From Halobacillus litoralis (GTDB lineage Bacteria; Bacillota; Bacilli; Bacillales; Halobacillaceae): a DNA stretch of 64,000 nt. Shown here piece after piece: positions 31,601 through 42,679 of the stretch. The stretch lies in NCBI RefSeq assembly GCF_020171725.1, contig NZ_JAIVAJ010000005.1:1-64000 (forward strand), in the 5' to 3' direction. The position numbers and the translations under genes are program-made. Below the pieces are notes generated by a model. That model did no database searches. It worked only from the letters and a program-made list of their open reading frames with translations, and was not told where the DNA came from. Every line of letters starts with the position of its first letter. Within the stretch, counting starts at the first letter, position 1.

Positions 31601-33082
31601 TTATTCGGTCGGAAAGTCTGTCAGAATCTCAATGATTCCGGTCGAGGCATCCACTTCGTAATAGGTGGAAAAATCCTGGAACAGGTGAACCTCAGTTGTG
31701 TACGAAACGCCTTGATAATCTTTTACTTCTTTATGATAAGACTTCAAATGCTTCACTCGGCTTGGGAGTAGGTTCTCCAAATACTCTTTTGACTGTTTCA
31801 TCGTCAAATCCAGTTGCACATCTTTACTGAAATACGCTGTCGTAACACCGTCGAGCTTCCAGCGCCCCTCTTCGTGCTTCAATTCGATCCAGTCGATCCC
31901 TCCATAGGTTTCTCCCGTATCGGGAACGAAGGTTTGTACAATCGCCCGGTCTTTGAAATTCTCAAGCACCGTTGATTTGATTTCGAATTGCCAGTCTTTA
32001 TTGAAAAGCTTCTGTCCACAATCGAGACAGGCATTTTGGTAAGCCTGCTTGATGACCGGCTTCAACCTGTCTGTCACATAGGGATCGAGGTTGTGCTCCA
32101 CTTGATTATAGGTCCATCCCTTTTCTAACCCACTGTAGATCATGTTGCGGACTTTATCCTGTAGATATCTTGCTTTCACATGGATTTTCCGCTGCGTCAG
32201 TGGTTTTTGTGAATGGAATGTAGCGAATTCAGTGTCTAATACATATTTCGCTTCCAAGTCCCTTTGGAATAATTCACTATAGACTCGTTGAACGTACGTA
32301 TTGTCGCTTTGGTGGTAGAAACGGCTTCTTTCATTTTCAAGGCCGTCCTTTGCTGCACTGAACTGCACCCTTTTCACCACACCGTTGACCACTGCAAAAT
32401 AATAATCCGTTGTGAATCGCTCATTGATCATCTGAGTGACGACGAACAGACGGTCATCGATTTTACGGAACTGCCAATCTACATTGACGTCTTCATTTTG
32501 ATAAAAGACCGGCATGCCTTCTTCTAAAATGGGGAGATTGACCACTCTCTTCAATCCGTTTGCTTCTTGGACGCCTAGTGCAAACTTCGCTTCGAATGAT
32601 TGATCCGACCACTTCGTCGAATCTGTCTTTTCAGGAAGCGGCTGATCGGCTAGAAGGTGCATGTTCACTTCTCCGCCTCTCAAATCTTCTACTTTGATTT
32701 CTTTCATCGATTGATAATCAGAGGACCATTCTGGGTGACCGACGGAAAAGACCTTCGAGGCTCTCGATTGTGCCCAGACTCCGTCTAAACTTTTCACCCT
32801 ATAGCCGACTTGTAACTCGTAAATCCCCTCTTCGTAGGGACCATTTGACGGGGTCACTTTGACTTGTTTCTTATTATCTCCGTACTCGACCTTTACGGTT
32901 TTCCATCCTCCATTGAACTGATCGACTTTGACGGCTTCTTTGACGGAGTCAAGGTCTACAGGGGTATTGAATGTGATGGTCCACACTTTATCGGGAGAAA
33001 CCGCCGTCTCTGCTTGAACGGACGGTGCGAGTATGAGTAGAAAGACGAATAATAATGAGAACAAACTTTTCTTCACGTACAC
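31601..33082 (-). CDS. Secreted protein with an N-terminal Ig-like (SbsA-type) domain, function unknown
   Basis: A 493-residue exported protein with signal peptide about 1-24 (cleavage after VQA). The first about 90 residues resemble bacterial SbsA/Big_5 Ig-like domains (VWTITFNTPVDLDSVKEAVKV ending with VFSV). The rest is not recognised; it includes a CLDC pair (about residue 350) that could form a disulfide or bind metal, and a later beta-rich part. No wall-anchoring motif is present. It is likely monocistronic. Confidence 0.75.
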   Translation of the reverse strand: MYVKKSLFSLLFVFLLILAPSVQAETAVSPDKVWTITFNTPVDLDSVKEAVKVDQFNGGWKTVKVEYGDNKKQVKVTPSNGPYEEGIYELQVGYRVKSLDGVWAQSRASKVFSVGHPEWSSDYQSMKEIKVEDLRGGEVNMHLLADQPLPEKTDSTKWSDQSFEAKFALGVQEANGLKRVVNLPILEEGMPVFYQNEDVNVDWQFRKIDDRLFVVTQMINERFTTDYYFAVVNGVVKRVQFSAAKDGLENERSRFYHQSDNTYVQRVYSELFQRDLEAKYVLDTEFATFHSQKPLTQRKIHVKARYLQDKVRNMIYSGLEKGWTYNQVEHNLDPYVTDRLKPVIKQAYQNACLDCGQKLFNKDWQFEIKSTVLENFKDRAIVQTFVPDTGETYGGIDWIELKHEEGRWKLDGVTTAYFSKDVQLDLTMKQSKEYLENLLPSRVKHLKSYHKEVKDYQGVSYTTEVHLFQDFSTYYEVDASTGIIEILTDFPTE

Positions 33083-33385
33083 TTCCTCCTATGTATATTC
33101 ATGATGTCAACGGCGACCATTATATCATAGGTGGCAAGTAAGTCTGATTTCCTATTTTTTCTGAGGGGTTGGATGTTTTGAAGAGTAGCCTGTTTTTCGG
33201 ATCAGCTGCATGGGGATGGAAGAGGTTCGAAATCAGGCAGCTGAGCTTGATTCGATTTCGCCGGCTTTCGTAAGAGGGATGAAAACTAGGCTTTGCAGGG
33301 GCTTCGTTCTAAGAGCCTATGTTAAAAGGAATCTTTGCGTTATGCACTTTTCTACTTCGTTCGTGACATTATTTTTCATTAATAT
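33083..33385. other. Gap of about 300 bases with no recognised feature
   Basis: Between the secreted-protein gene's ribosome site and the terminator of the next lipoprotein gene. It presumably holds the promoter of the secreted-protein gene. No ORF, RNA or repeat was recognised. Confidence 0.4.
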
Positions 33386-33416
33386 ATAAAAGGATGCCAT
33401 ATTCATATGACATCCT
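33386..33416 (-). terminator. Terminator after the 116-residue lipoprotein gene
   Basis: On the minus strand AGGATG and CATCCT with inner CATA and TATG arms (one mismatch between them) form an 11-bp stem with loop TGAA, followed by TTTTATATA. Confidence 0.7.
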
Positions 33417-33424
33417 CCTTCTAT

Positions 33425-33775
33425 CTATTCTCTTGTTACATTCGCTACGTTTTCACCGTCTTTGACAGCTTGGACGTTGACAGAGCTGTCTGGATATTCT
33501 TCCTTCAGCTGGTCCGCGTATTTATTGGCAAGCTCTTCTGCTCGCTCGTTGTTGACAGATGCTTCTAGGATCATGGTGCCGATGGCTTTTCCTTCTTCTG
33601 TGTAAACAGAGCCGTTGATGACACCGTCTTCTTCAAGGACTTGGCCTGTCAGTTCGGTGTTTTCATTTTCGTTCGGCTGGCGTTCCTGCTCGGATGCTGG
33701 TTCATCTTCGCCGCCTGAACAGGCTACTAATAGGGATGCTAGTAGTGTAAATGTAAGTATAAGTAGTTTCTTCAT
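33425..33775 (-). CDS. Small lipoprotein, function unknown
   Basis: A 116-residue lipoprotein with a classic signal peptide and lipobox ending LLVAC, lipidated at Cys19. An acidic Gln/Asn/Glu linker precedes a small alpha/beta domain (GSVYTEEGKAIGTMILEASV then AEELANKYADQLKEEYP) of no recognised family. It is anchored to the outer face of the cytoplasmic membrane. A good ribosome site (AGGAGG) stands before the ATG. Monocistronic with its own terminator. Confidence 0.8.
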   Translation of the reverse strand: MKKLLILTFTLLASLLVACSGGEDEPASEQERQPNENENTELTGQVLEEDGVINGSVYTEEGKAIGTMILEASVNNERAEELANKYADQLKEEYPDSSVNVQAVKDGENVANVTRE

Positions 33776-34077
33776 AGTAAATGCCTCCTTGATTCATCCA
33801 TAATATAACAGATACCCGCGTTCAACAATCGACCAAACCTACTAATTATTTGGTGGGGTTTGGCCTCTCCCTATTAGGATAAGTCGTTTGAGAGGATGAT
33901 TGGTTACAGCATGGGAGGGAAAAGAGTCGTGAGAGTGATAATCTCGACTGTTTTGGATGAATTTTTCATGAAAGTGGCTGTGATGATGGGTGTCACCGCT
34001 CTTTCAGCTGTTTTTTCGTTTGAAAAGGTCGTGAGTTTCTCTCTCACGTCGATTTCCAAATCATTTATGCAAAACAA
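33776..34077. other. Gap between the lipoprotein gene and ldh promoter, nothing firm seen
   Basis: About 300 bases between divergent genes. A short open frame at 33896-34081 lacks a ribosome site and homology and is not called. A 6-bp hairpin (CGTGAG and CTCACG) near 34030-34048 was noted without clear meaning. Confidence 0.35.
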
Positions 34078-34106
34078 TTGATTATTTTTCCAATAGAAGG
34101 CATAAT
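34078..34106 (+). promoter_or_regulatory. Promoter of ldh
   Basis: A -35 TTGATT (34078-34083) and a -10 CATAAT (34101-34106) are separated by exactly 17 bases, about 45 bases before the ATG. A Rex-type operator begins five bases after the -10. Confidence 0.6.
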
Positions 34107-34110
34107 GGTA

Positions 34111-34128
34111 TTGTGAAGTATTTCACAT
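34111..34128 (+). promoter_or_regulatory. Rex (redox-sensing repressor) operator of ldh
   Basis: TTGTGAAGTATTTCACAT matches the Rex consensus TTGTGAAnnnnTTCACAA at all but the last base. Its position directly after the -10 would block transcription until NADH rises, the known logic for fermentative lactate dehydrogenase genes. Confidence 0.75.
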
Positions 34129-34130
34129 AA

Positions 34131-35105
<975 letters not shown>

Positions 35106-35194
35106 TCTGTGGTTAGGGAAATGCAATACAAGAGCAACATCCAGCCATTTCTGAGTTTTTCCTAACGACTAAATACTAAATACCATTAATACAG

Positions 35195-35229
35195 AAAAGG
35201 ATGACTCCACTTGGAAGTCATCCTTTTTC
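35195..35229. terminator. Bidirectional terminator between ldh and the nuclease gene
   Basis: AAAAGGATGACT and AGTCATCCTTTT form a 12-bp stem with a 9-base loop and T/A tracts on both sides. The convergent nuclease gene ends at 35255, so it can stop transcription from either side. Confidence 0.8.
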
Positions 35230-35254
35230 TATGCATGCCGTCTGCTTTACGAAT

Positions 35255-38206
35255 TTATTGCACGTCTTCTGTTGTTCTTGGTGCTAGCTTGTAGGCGCCG
35301 AAGCTGTAGACGACGACTCCCGTGATGGATTCGTAGGATTCGCCGATGGCTACGGAACCGTCGATCAATTCGTTGTCTACGATGAAGGACGTTTGCTGGC
35401 TGTCTTCTGCACCGAATTCACCGTATCCTGCATCACCTGTGACAGAAACGTCTGTGATTTGGACAAGCATTCCTTCATGTTCTTCGTTCAATTGATCGGC
35501 TGTGATCTCTTTCGGTTCTGGTATCGTATCTTCTTTGATGATGGAGATGTTCGCTGCGTCTTCCACTTCTACTTGATCCAGACCATTGAACGATCCTTTC
35601 GTGCCCTGAACCTCGATGACGTCACCAGGCTCGCCAGCGAATTCCCCTGACCAGTCGCGTACGACGATGCCGGCCGTCTCATCCTGGACGTATAGGTTCT
35701 TGCCGTCTACTGCTGTGATCGTTCCACTGATGATGACGTCTGCGTCATTTTCGAGCACTCGCGCCTCAGCAATTGAAAGCTGACCGACTTCTTTGACGAC
35801 GGTCACGTCAAATGTCTTCGTTGCGCGTTCTTTTCCTTTTTTCAAAGTAGCTGTAAGTGTCACGGTTTCGTCCTCGGCATCTGCGGATGGGCGGGTCACG
35901 GTGCCGTCTTTGTCGATGACTTTCGAGTTGCTCGACTTCCACGAGATCTTCACGCCGTCTGTTCCTTCTTCAGGAAGCTTCAGGTTCCTCGTGACAGCCG
36001 TCGTGTCGTCGCCACCGGAGAAGCCGAGTGTCAGTGACTCTTTGTTCACTTCGACTGCTTCTTCTTTAGAAAGGGGATCGAAGCCGAAGTCGATTTTCGC
36101 AAGCAACGGGTCGTGGTCACTTGCTTGACCTTCGACTTGAGAAAACTCCGCATTGATATGAACGATGTCGATGGCTGTGGACGCGGCCAGCTCGTTATTG
36201 ACGAGAATGTGATCGAGGGCCTGGGAGTTGCCTTGGAACACATACGTGTACTGCTCGTCCATCGGCAGGCTGTCGACTTTGTTCGTCAGGACGTCCCCTT
36301 TCAAAATATCGAGTGTTTCTGAGAATTGGAAATCGTTCAAGTCACCCATGACGACGACATTGGCATCAGGGTCCTGGGTCATGATATCGTCCACGAAACC
36401 ATTGACGACCTCCGCGATTTTGTGACGCTGGACTTCGGAACCTCTCTCAGCTGGCTGACGCAGGCCGTAAAGGGCATCATCGCCACCTTTTGAGTTGAAA
36501 TGGTTCGCGACTACGATGACGTCTTCGCCTTGGAACGTGAATTCTGCTGCCAGCGGAATTCGGGAGTCTTCAAACGCCTCGTTTGTTGGTGCGATACGAC
36601 CAGGGTTCAATGTAAGGTCGTCGTTCTCATATCCGACCGCTTCCTCGGAACCGCCTTTCGGTGCAGCATCCTTCAAGCTGACGCGGTCCGGGTTGTAAAG
36701 GAATCCGACGCGGATGTTCCCGCCCGGCTGGCCGCCCTCCTCGTTATTGACCGGCTCGATTTCTACGTATTCATACGTCGGTCCGCCTGTCTGCTCGATG
36801 GCGTCGATCAACACTTGCGCGCTTTCGTCGGCCGCCGTTACGCCGCTGTCATTTGCGCCATCGTTGTCCTGCACTTCCACGAGGCTGATGATATCCGGCT
36901 TTTTCAAGTTCTGTGTGATCGTCTCGGCGATGCGGTTCGCTTTTTCACCAGCATCGTCAGGTGAGAAGTTCTCGACGTTGTAGGTCGCGACGTTCAGCTT
37001 GTGCGACTCGCCCGTAAGTTCGGTCGTTTCCGGCTCGTATTTGTTCTGTTTCAACTCAGGAAGTTCTTCGGTCGCAATCAGCTGGAAGTTGCTGTAGTCG
37101 TAATCCATGATTCCAGTGATGTCACCTTTGAACTTGTCGCCGACGGTTGCCGGGAAGGTGGCCGTGCTCGCGTAGTCCTCGACATCGATAATCAAGCGCT
37201 CAGGGTTGTAATCGTCCGGCGTAAGCAGCAAACCGCCTGATTGCGTGCGGTCTTCTTTCACCTTACCTGGAACGACCGTAATCTCGTCGTAGTTGATTGG
37301 ACCGACGACGGTCGGCTTCGGTACTTCGACGCGCATGCCTTCTAAGCTCTCATAAAAGTCGATCGCGTCCTCTTCTGCATCGAATGATTCCAGTCCGTCA
37401 TTGTCGATGAACTCAATTGGCTGCTTGCGATCTTTGCCAAGCTCCGTAGTATCCGGCAGGTCCGCTGTGCCTGTGACGGTCACATCGGATGCCGCGATTT
37501 GGGTCGTCGTCAATTCGAATTCTGTGCTCATGTATGACGGAAGCGAAGGCTTGCGTTCTTCGACGAGCCCCGTGACTTCTACGACGCTGCCGACTTCAGG
37601 GGTCTCATCCGTTTTTACAAAAACGCCTTCTGATGTGTTGATGTTTCCGTCTTCGTCGGTGGCGTGGATGTAAAAGCCTTTCGGGAAGTACTGCTTGTCT
37701 AATAGATGCGTGACGATTCCTTCGACAGGGCCGACCGTTTCGCCTTCAAAAGGAGAGAAGTGGCTTTCTCCCTGGATGTCGTGTGGCTGAAGCAGGTCGC
37801 TTCCTGCGAAGTCAGCAGGTAGGTCTTGGATACTCGCTAGTTCCTCTTTTGTGAAGTGAAATGCTTCATCGTCCGCCATGTCTTCAAGAAGTTCCAGCGG
37901 GTCGGTCGGCATGTTGGTGAAGAGTTGGTTGATGTAGTCTTCATAGTCTACGACGACTTGTTCATTCAATTGCACTCCGGCAATCTTACGGTCTAGTATG
38001 TAGTTGCGTAGCTCTTTGTCTCCCCACGGAAGCATGGCATAAGCAAAGTCTTCCATGGTAACCCGGACCATCCCTGAATCCGTTTGCAAAATAACAGAAG
38101 AAATCGCGACTTCTTCGGCTTGAACCGTGTCGGCTGCAACGGGTGTTGCTGCAAGGGTCGATACTAAAGCGGCTGACGCCATCACTTTCACAGGTAATTT
38201 AGCCAT
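35255..38206 (-). CDS. Extracellular nuclease, YhcR/ExeM-like (endonuclease/exonuclease/phosphatase family)
   Basis: A 983-residue secreted nuclease with signal peptide about 1-25. An OB-fold domain (about 160-245) is followed by an Mg-dependent EEP nuclease domain with NVATYNVENF (about 411), SLVEVQDND, VVANHFNSKGGDD, VVMGDLNDFQ (about 621) and ASDHDPLLAKI (about 699). Then come a bacterial Ig-like domain (TRNLKLPEEG...VKISWKSSNSKVIDKDG) and a second OB-fold (IAEARVLENDADVIISGTIT). It should degrade extracellular DNA/RNA, for phosphate or to loosen biofilm matrix. There is no visible wall anchor, in contrast to YhcR. AGGAGAG lies before the ATG; the gene is monocistronic. Confidence 0.88.
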   Translation of the reverse strand: MAKLPVKVMASAALVSTLAATPVAADTVQAEEVAISSVILQTDSGMVRVTMEDFAYAMLPWGDKELRNYILDRKIAGVQLNEQVVVDYEDYINQLFTNMPTDPLELLEDMADDEAFHFTKEELASIQDLPADFAGSDLLQPHDIQGESHFSPFEGETVGPVEGIVTHLLDKQYFPKGFYIHATDEDGNINTSEGVFVKTDETPEVGSVVEVTGLVEERKPSLPSYMSTEFELTTTQIAASDVTVTGTADLPDTTELGKDRKQPIEFIDNDGLESFDAEEDAIDFYESLEGMRVEVPKPTVVGPINYDEITVVPGKVKEDRTQSGGLLLTPDDYNPERLIIDVEDYASTATFPATVGDKFKGDITGIMDYDYSNFQLIATEELPELKQNKYEPETTELTGESHKLNVATYNVENFSPDDAGEKANRIAETITQNLKKPDIISLVEVQDNDGANDSGVTAADESAQVLIDAIEQTGGPTYEYVEIEPVNNEEGGQPGGNIRVGFLYNPDRVSLKDAAPKGGSEEAVGYENDDLTLNPGRIAPTNEAFEDSRIPLAAEFTFQGEDVIVVANHFNSKGGDDALYGLRQPAERGSEVQRHKIAEVVNGFVDDIMTQDPDANVVVMGDLNDFQFSETLDILKGDVLTNKVDSLPMDEQYTYVFQGNSQALDHILVNNELAASTAIDIVHINAEFSQVEGQASDHDPLLAKIDFGFDPLSKEEAVEVNKESLTLGFSGGDDTTAVTRNLKLPEEGTDGVKISWKSSNSKVIDKDGTVTRPSADAEDETVTLTATLKKGKERATKTFDVTVVKEVGQLSIAEARVLENDADVIISGTITAVDGKNLYVQDETAGIVVRDWSGEFAGEPGDVIEVQGTKGSFNGLDQVEVEDAANISIIKEDTIPEPKEITADQLNEEHEGMLVQITDVSVTGDAGYGEFGAEDSQQTSFIVDNELIDGSVAIGESYESITGVVVYSFGAYKLAPRTTEDVQ

Positions 38207-38325
38207 TACTTTTCTCTCCTTTTAGTAGGTTGATAGCTTGTTGGTGAAACAAGCCTCACTATCACCCATCGTACCAGATTATTCGAGGAAATGATTGTAA
38301 ATATTCTATAAGTTTTAATAATAGT

Positions 38326-38359
38326 AAAAAAGCTCCATGAAAGATTTCATAGAGCTTCA
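38326..38359 (-). terminator. Terminator after the 38428-39183 lipoprotein gene
   Basis: On the minus strand AAGCTC and GAGCTT with inner TATGAAA/TTTCATG arms form a long stem with one mismatch, followed by TTTTTT. Confidence 0.7.
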
Positions 38360-38427
38360 AACCGTTTATATCCTGTAGCTTTGTACGCTTTTGAAACGCC
38401 TAAGACCGCTGATAACATGCTATGGAC

Positions 38428-39183
38428 TTAATCCTCTACTTCGACTTCCGCTTCGCCTTCATGTCCTTTGCGAAAGAGGACCGTCCACTGGTCTTTACTT
38501 TCGTCATACTTCACTTTCTTAACCGATAGTGGATCGCCTTGACGGTCTACTTTCTCGATACCTTGTCGAATTGCTTCAGATGTGGTCAGATCAGCCGCCT
38601 CCGGTTTTTCGTCTGGTAAAATCTCTGCTTCCAGTGCATAAGATTGTCCTGGGAATGACTCTTGGACCATATTATAGGCCACCTCTACACGGTCCCCGAC
38701 TTTCATTCCTTCAGGCATGTTGCCGAACCAAGTCATATCTACGAGCGCTTCGCCATCCTGACTGATCGACGTCACATAACCCGTCACTCCATTCGGCTCT
38801 CTGACGTTGATGGCAAGCGGCACCTCTGCGATGCTGTTCAACCATTCGAGTTCTTCTTCGTCCGCGTGTGTCCATGCTTCAAGACGGAAAACCTGACCAA
38901 GGTTACAGTTTCCTACACGTGTGATTTTATCGCCTGTCAAAGAATCCTCGCTAAAGATTTCATCTGCTATTCGGTCTTGCATCTTTCTCATTTCCTTTTC
39001 TGAGAAACCAGCATCTTTCGCTTCTTCATCCCCCTCATCCGGACAGCCCTCAATCAAATTCGGAAAATCTTCTATCGTCTTTGGCTGCTCATCTATTTTC
39101 CCGATGTCTGGTGTCGCTTGACTAAAGGCGCCACACCCTGTCAAAACAAGCAAGACCAATCCCCCAATCTATGCAAATCTCAT
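38428..39183 (-). pseudogene. Lipoprotein gene with an amber codon in its signal peptide
   Basis: The ATG at 39183 has a perfect GGGGAGG six bases upstream and begins M-R-F-A, then TAG (39169-39171), then I-G-G-L-V-L-L-V-L-T-G-C. Without the TAG this is a normal lipoprotein signal peptide with lipobox LTGC. The remaining 243 codons are intact and encode an acidic domain (for example QVFRLEAWTHADEEELEW and ALVDMTWFGNMPEGMKVGDR) of no recognised family. A one-base change (AAG or similar to TAG) would explain it. A TTG at 39159 keeps the lipobox but has no usable ribosome site, so expression is probably lost or very low. Paired cysteines suggest an exported protein. Confidence 0.65.
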
Positions 39184-39262
39184 TCACGACCTCCCCTTTC
39201 TATCCTCATTAGTCGTCTGAAAAGGAAATGAGTTACAAAGGGTTCAAGAAAATCTCGTAAAC

Positions 39263-39298
39263 AAAAAAGGATGACTCTGTATAAGAGTCACCCTTTTG
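39263..39298 (-). terminator. Terminator after gnd
   Basis: On the minus strand AAAAGG-TGACTC and GAGTCA-CCTTTT (one mismatch) form a stem of about 12 bp with a 7-base loop, followed by TTTTTTGTTT. Confidence 0.75.
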
Positions 39299-39329
39299 TA
39301 TAGTAAGCGGGACAGAGTGCCTGTCCTTC

Positions 39330-40736
<1,407 letters not shown>

Positions 40737-40757
40737 TAAAAAATCGCCCCTCTCCTC

Positions 40758-42242
40758 TTAGTTCCAATTGAATCCGTCACGACGCACGAGTTCGTGAGAT
40801 GCTTCTGGTCCGGTTGAACCGGCTGCATACGTATGAAGCGGTACTTCGTTTCCTGCGAAGGCGTCGAGAATCGGTTGTACCCATTCCCATGATAATTCAA
40901 CTTCATGCCAGTGTGCAAAAAAGGTCGAGTCACCGATCATGCCGTCATACAATAATCGTTCATAGGCTTCCGGCTGTTGGTCAGCGTTTTTCGAGAACCC
41001 GATGTACGTTGGTTCGAACTTGTCGCTCGAGTGGTTGGCCACGTTTACGCGCAGCGAAACACTCTCGTTCGGGTTGATTTCAATAATCAGAAGATTGGAA
41101 ACGATCCCAACATCCTTCGTTGCTTCACTGTCTTCTTTGAACTCGATCACGATGCGAGTCGCCTTCTCGTTCATCCGTTTTCCTGTGCGGATATAGAACG
41201 GAATGCCGTTCCAGTGCTCGTTGTTGATGCACAGTTTTGCCGCAAAGAAGGTGTCATTGTGTGACTCTTCTTTGACGCCGTCTTCCTCCTGGTATCCTTT
41301 TACAGATTCACCGGATACGACACCTGGCGTGTACTGTCCGCGGATGATGTTGTTCTCCAAGTCCTGTTCGCTGACCGGGCTGATGGATTCCATGATTTCA
41401 CGCTTCTTCTTCTGGATCTGTGTGGAAGAAAGCTTCTGTTCATGGTGAACCGCCGTCATCATCACTAATTGTAACAAATGGTTCTGCACCATATCACGGA
41501 TCGCTCCGGCTTTGTCATAATACGACGCACGAGAACCGACTCCGACCGTTTCACTTGCGGTAATCTGTACGTTCGAAATTTGAGAGTGATCCCATAAGGC
41601 CTGCAGGATCGGGTTCGGTCGAATCAGGGATTCGATGTTTTGGACCATCGGTTTTCCAAGGTAATGGTCGATACGGTAAATTTCATCTTCTTCAAATACT
41701 TCCTGCAATGTTGCATTCAGTTCACGAGCAGATTCAAGATCTGTTCCGAACGGCTTCTCGACGATTAGACGACGCCATCCGTTCGTGCGGCTGATGCCAC
41801 TCGCGTCCAATTCGTTCACGATGCTGTTGATCAAGCGTGGTGCGACTGACAGGTAGAACAGACGGTTGTCCGGAATACCGAGCTCCGCTTCCCGCTCTTC
41901 CATGAACTTACGCAATTCCACGTAAGATTCTTCTTTCATCGCGTCGAAGATAAAGTAACGGAATTTATCAAGGAAGTCCTGCAGATTATCGTTCTGCACA
42001 TCTCTTCTTGAGAATTGGTGAAGAGCATCTTCAATTTGTCCTTGAAGGTCTTCGCTGGATAGAGGGGTGCGTCCAAGTCCGATGACAGACATCGACTGAG
42101 GCATCTTCCCGTCTAAGTATAGATTATATAAAGCAGGATAAATTTTGCGTTTCGCTAAATCTCCTGTTGCGCCAAACAAAACAAAGGTCATGTTCTCCAT
42201 GGATTTCTTTCGCGCAGCACTTTCTACATTCAAAGGTTTCAT
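40758..42242 (-). CDS. zwf: Glucose-6-phosphate 1-dehydrogenase
   Basis: A 494-residue enzyme oxidising glucose 6-phosphate to 6-phosphogluconolactone, the entry step of the pentose phosphate pathway and a main NADPH source. The nucleotide motif FVLFGATGDLAKRK is at about 20-33 and the substrate/catalytic signature RIDHYLGK at about 190. Length matches Bacillus Zwf. AGGAGG stands 12 bases before the ATG, with a likely promoter at 42288-42317. It heads the zwf-gnd pair; the lactonase gene is not in this window. Confidence 0.95.
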   Translation of the reverse strand: MKPLNVESAARKKSMENMTFVLFGATGDLAKRKIYPALYNLYLDGKMPQSMSVIGLGRTPLSSEDLQGQIEDALHQFSRRDVQNDNLQDFLDKFRYFIFDAMKEESYVELRKFMEEREAELGIPDNRLFYLSVAPRLINSIVNELDASGISRTNGWRRLIVEKPFGTDLESARELNATLQEVFEEDEIYRIDHYLGKPMVQNIESLIRPNPILQALWDHSQISNVQITASETVGVGSRASYYDKAGAIRDMVQNHLLQLVMMTAVHHEQKLSSTQIQKKKREIMESISPVSEQDLENNIIRGQYTPGVVSGESVKGYQEEDGVKEESHNDTFFAAKLCINNEHWNGIPFYIRTGKRMNEKATRIVIEFKEDSEATKDVGIVSNLLIIEINPNESVSLRVNVANHSSDKFEPTYIGFSKNADQQPEAYERLLYDGMIGDSTFFAHWHEVELSWEWVQPILDAFAGNEVPLHTYAAGSTGPEASHELVRRDGFNWN

Positions 42243-42287
42243 GGTTATTGTGTACCTCCTGTTTGTACAGATGTTAGGTCCTTTCTT

Positions 42288-42317
42288 AGTATAAACGATA
42301 CATTTTTAATATGTAAG
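42288..42317 (-). promoter_or_regulatory. Candidate promoter of zwf-gnd
   Basis: On the minus strand -35 CTTACA (42312-42317) and -10 TATACT (42288-42293) are 18 bases apart, about 45 bases before the zwf start. The -35 is a 4/6 match, so this is tentative. Confidence 0.4.
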
Positions 42318-42494
42318 TAATCAGTTTATTTCTGTAAAGATAAATGTGAGAAGAACCTGTTTTTACTAGTTAATGGTATTTTTTTCTAAGTAAGTCGTGG
42401 GTTGGGGTGTGTTTTCTGTGGATGGGTTTGGTAAAACGGTTGTGAGACGACTTCTCAAGACCATTTTGAGGCTGTGTTCGCTCGTCGGGCTGGG

Positions 42495-42620
42495 CTATGC
42501 GCGTTCGGGGTCAGACTATGCGCGACCGAGACCTGACTATGCGCGCTCGAGGGCAGTCTATGCGCGACCGAGACCTGACTATGCGCGCTCGAGGGCAGTC
42601 TATGCGCGTTCAGGACGACC
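42495..42620. repeat. Six tandem 21-bp repeats beginning CTATGCGCG
   Basis: CTATGCGCG recurs at 42495, 42516, 42537, 42558, 42579 and 42600, exactly 21 bases apart. The middle four copies alternate between two versions (CTATGCGCGACCGAGACCTGA and CTATGCGCGCTCGAGGGCAGT), so a 42-bp higher-order unit is doubled. The array is GC-rich in an otherwise AT-rich gap. It lies between zwf and the PAS gene and is not likely to be translated. Confidence 0.88.
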
Positions 42621-42638
42621 TCTTCCGATTGCGCGACA

Positions 42639-42672
42639 AAATAAAAAGGAAGCCCCGCTGAACAGGACTTCC
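42639..42672 (-). terminator. Terminator after the PAS protein gene
   Basis: On the minus strand GGAAGTCC and GGGCTTCC form an 8-bp stem (one G-U) followed by TTTTTATTTTG, eight bases after the stop codon. Confidence 0.75.
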
Positions 42673-42679
42673 CGTTGAT

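Noticed and set aside
33896..34081. Small plus-strand frame upstream of ldh
   Set aside because: No ribosome-binding site, ends in the ldh promoter, no family.
36500..36964. 154-codon plus-strand frame inside the nuclease gene
   Set aside because: Antisense of the EEP nuclease domain, which shows clear catalytic motifs.
42495..42620. CRISPR array
   Set aside because: Contiguous 21-bp units with no spacers.
42397..42678. 93-codon plus-strand frame with Tyr-Ala-Arg repeats
   Set aside because: Produced by the 21-bp array; composition unlike a protein of this genome and it overlaps a terminator.
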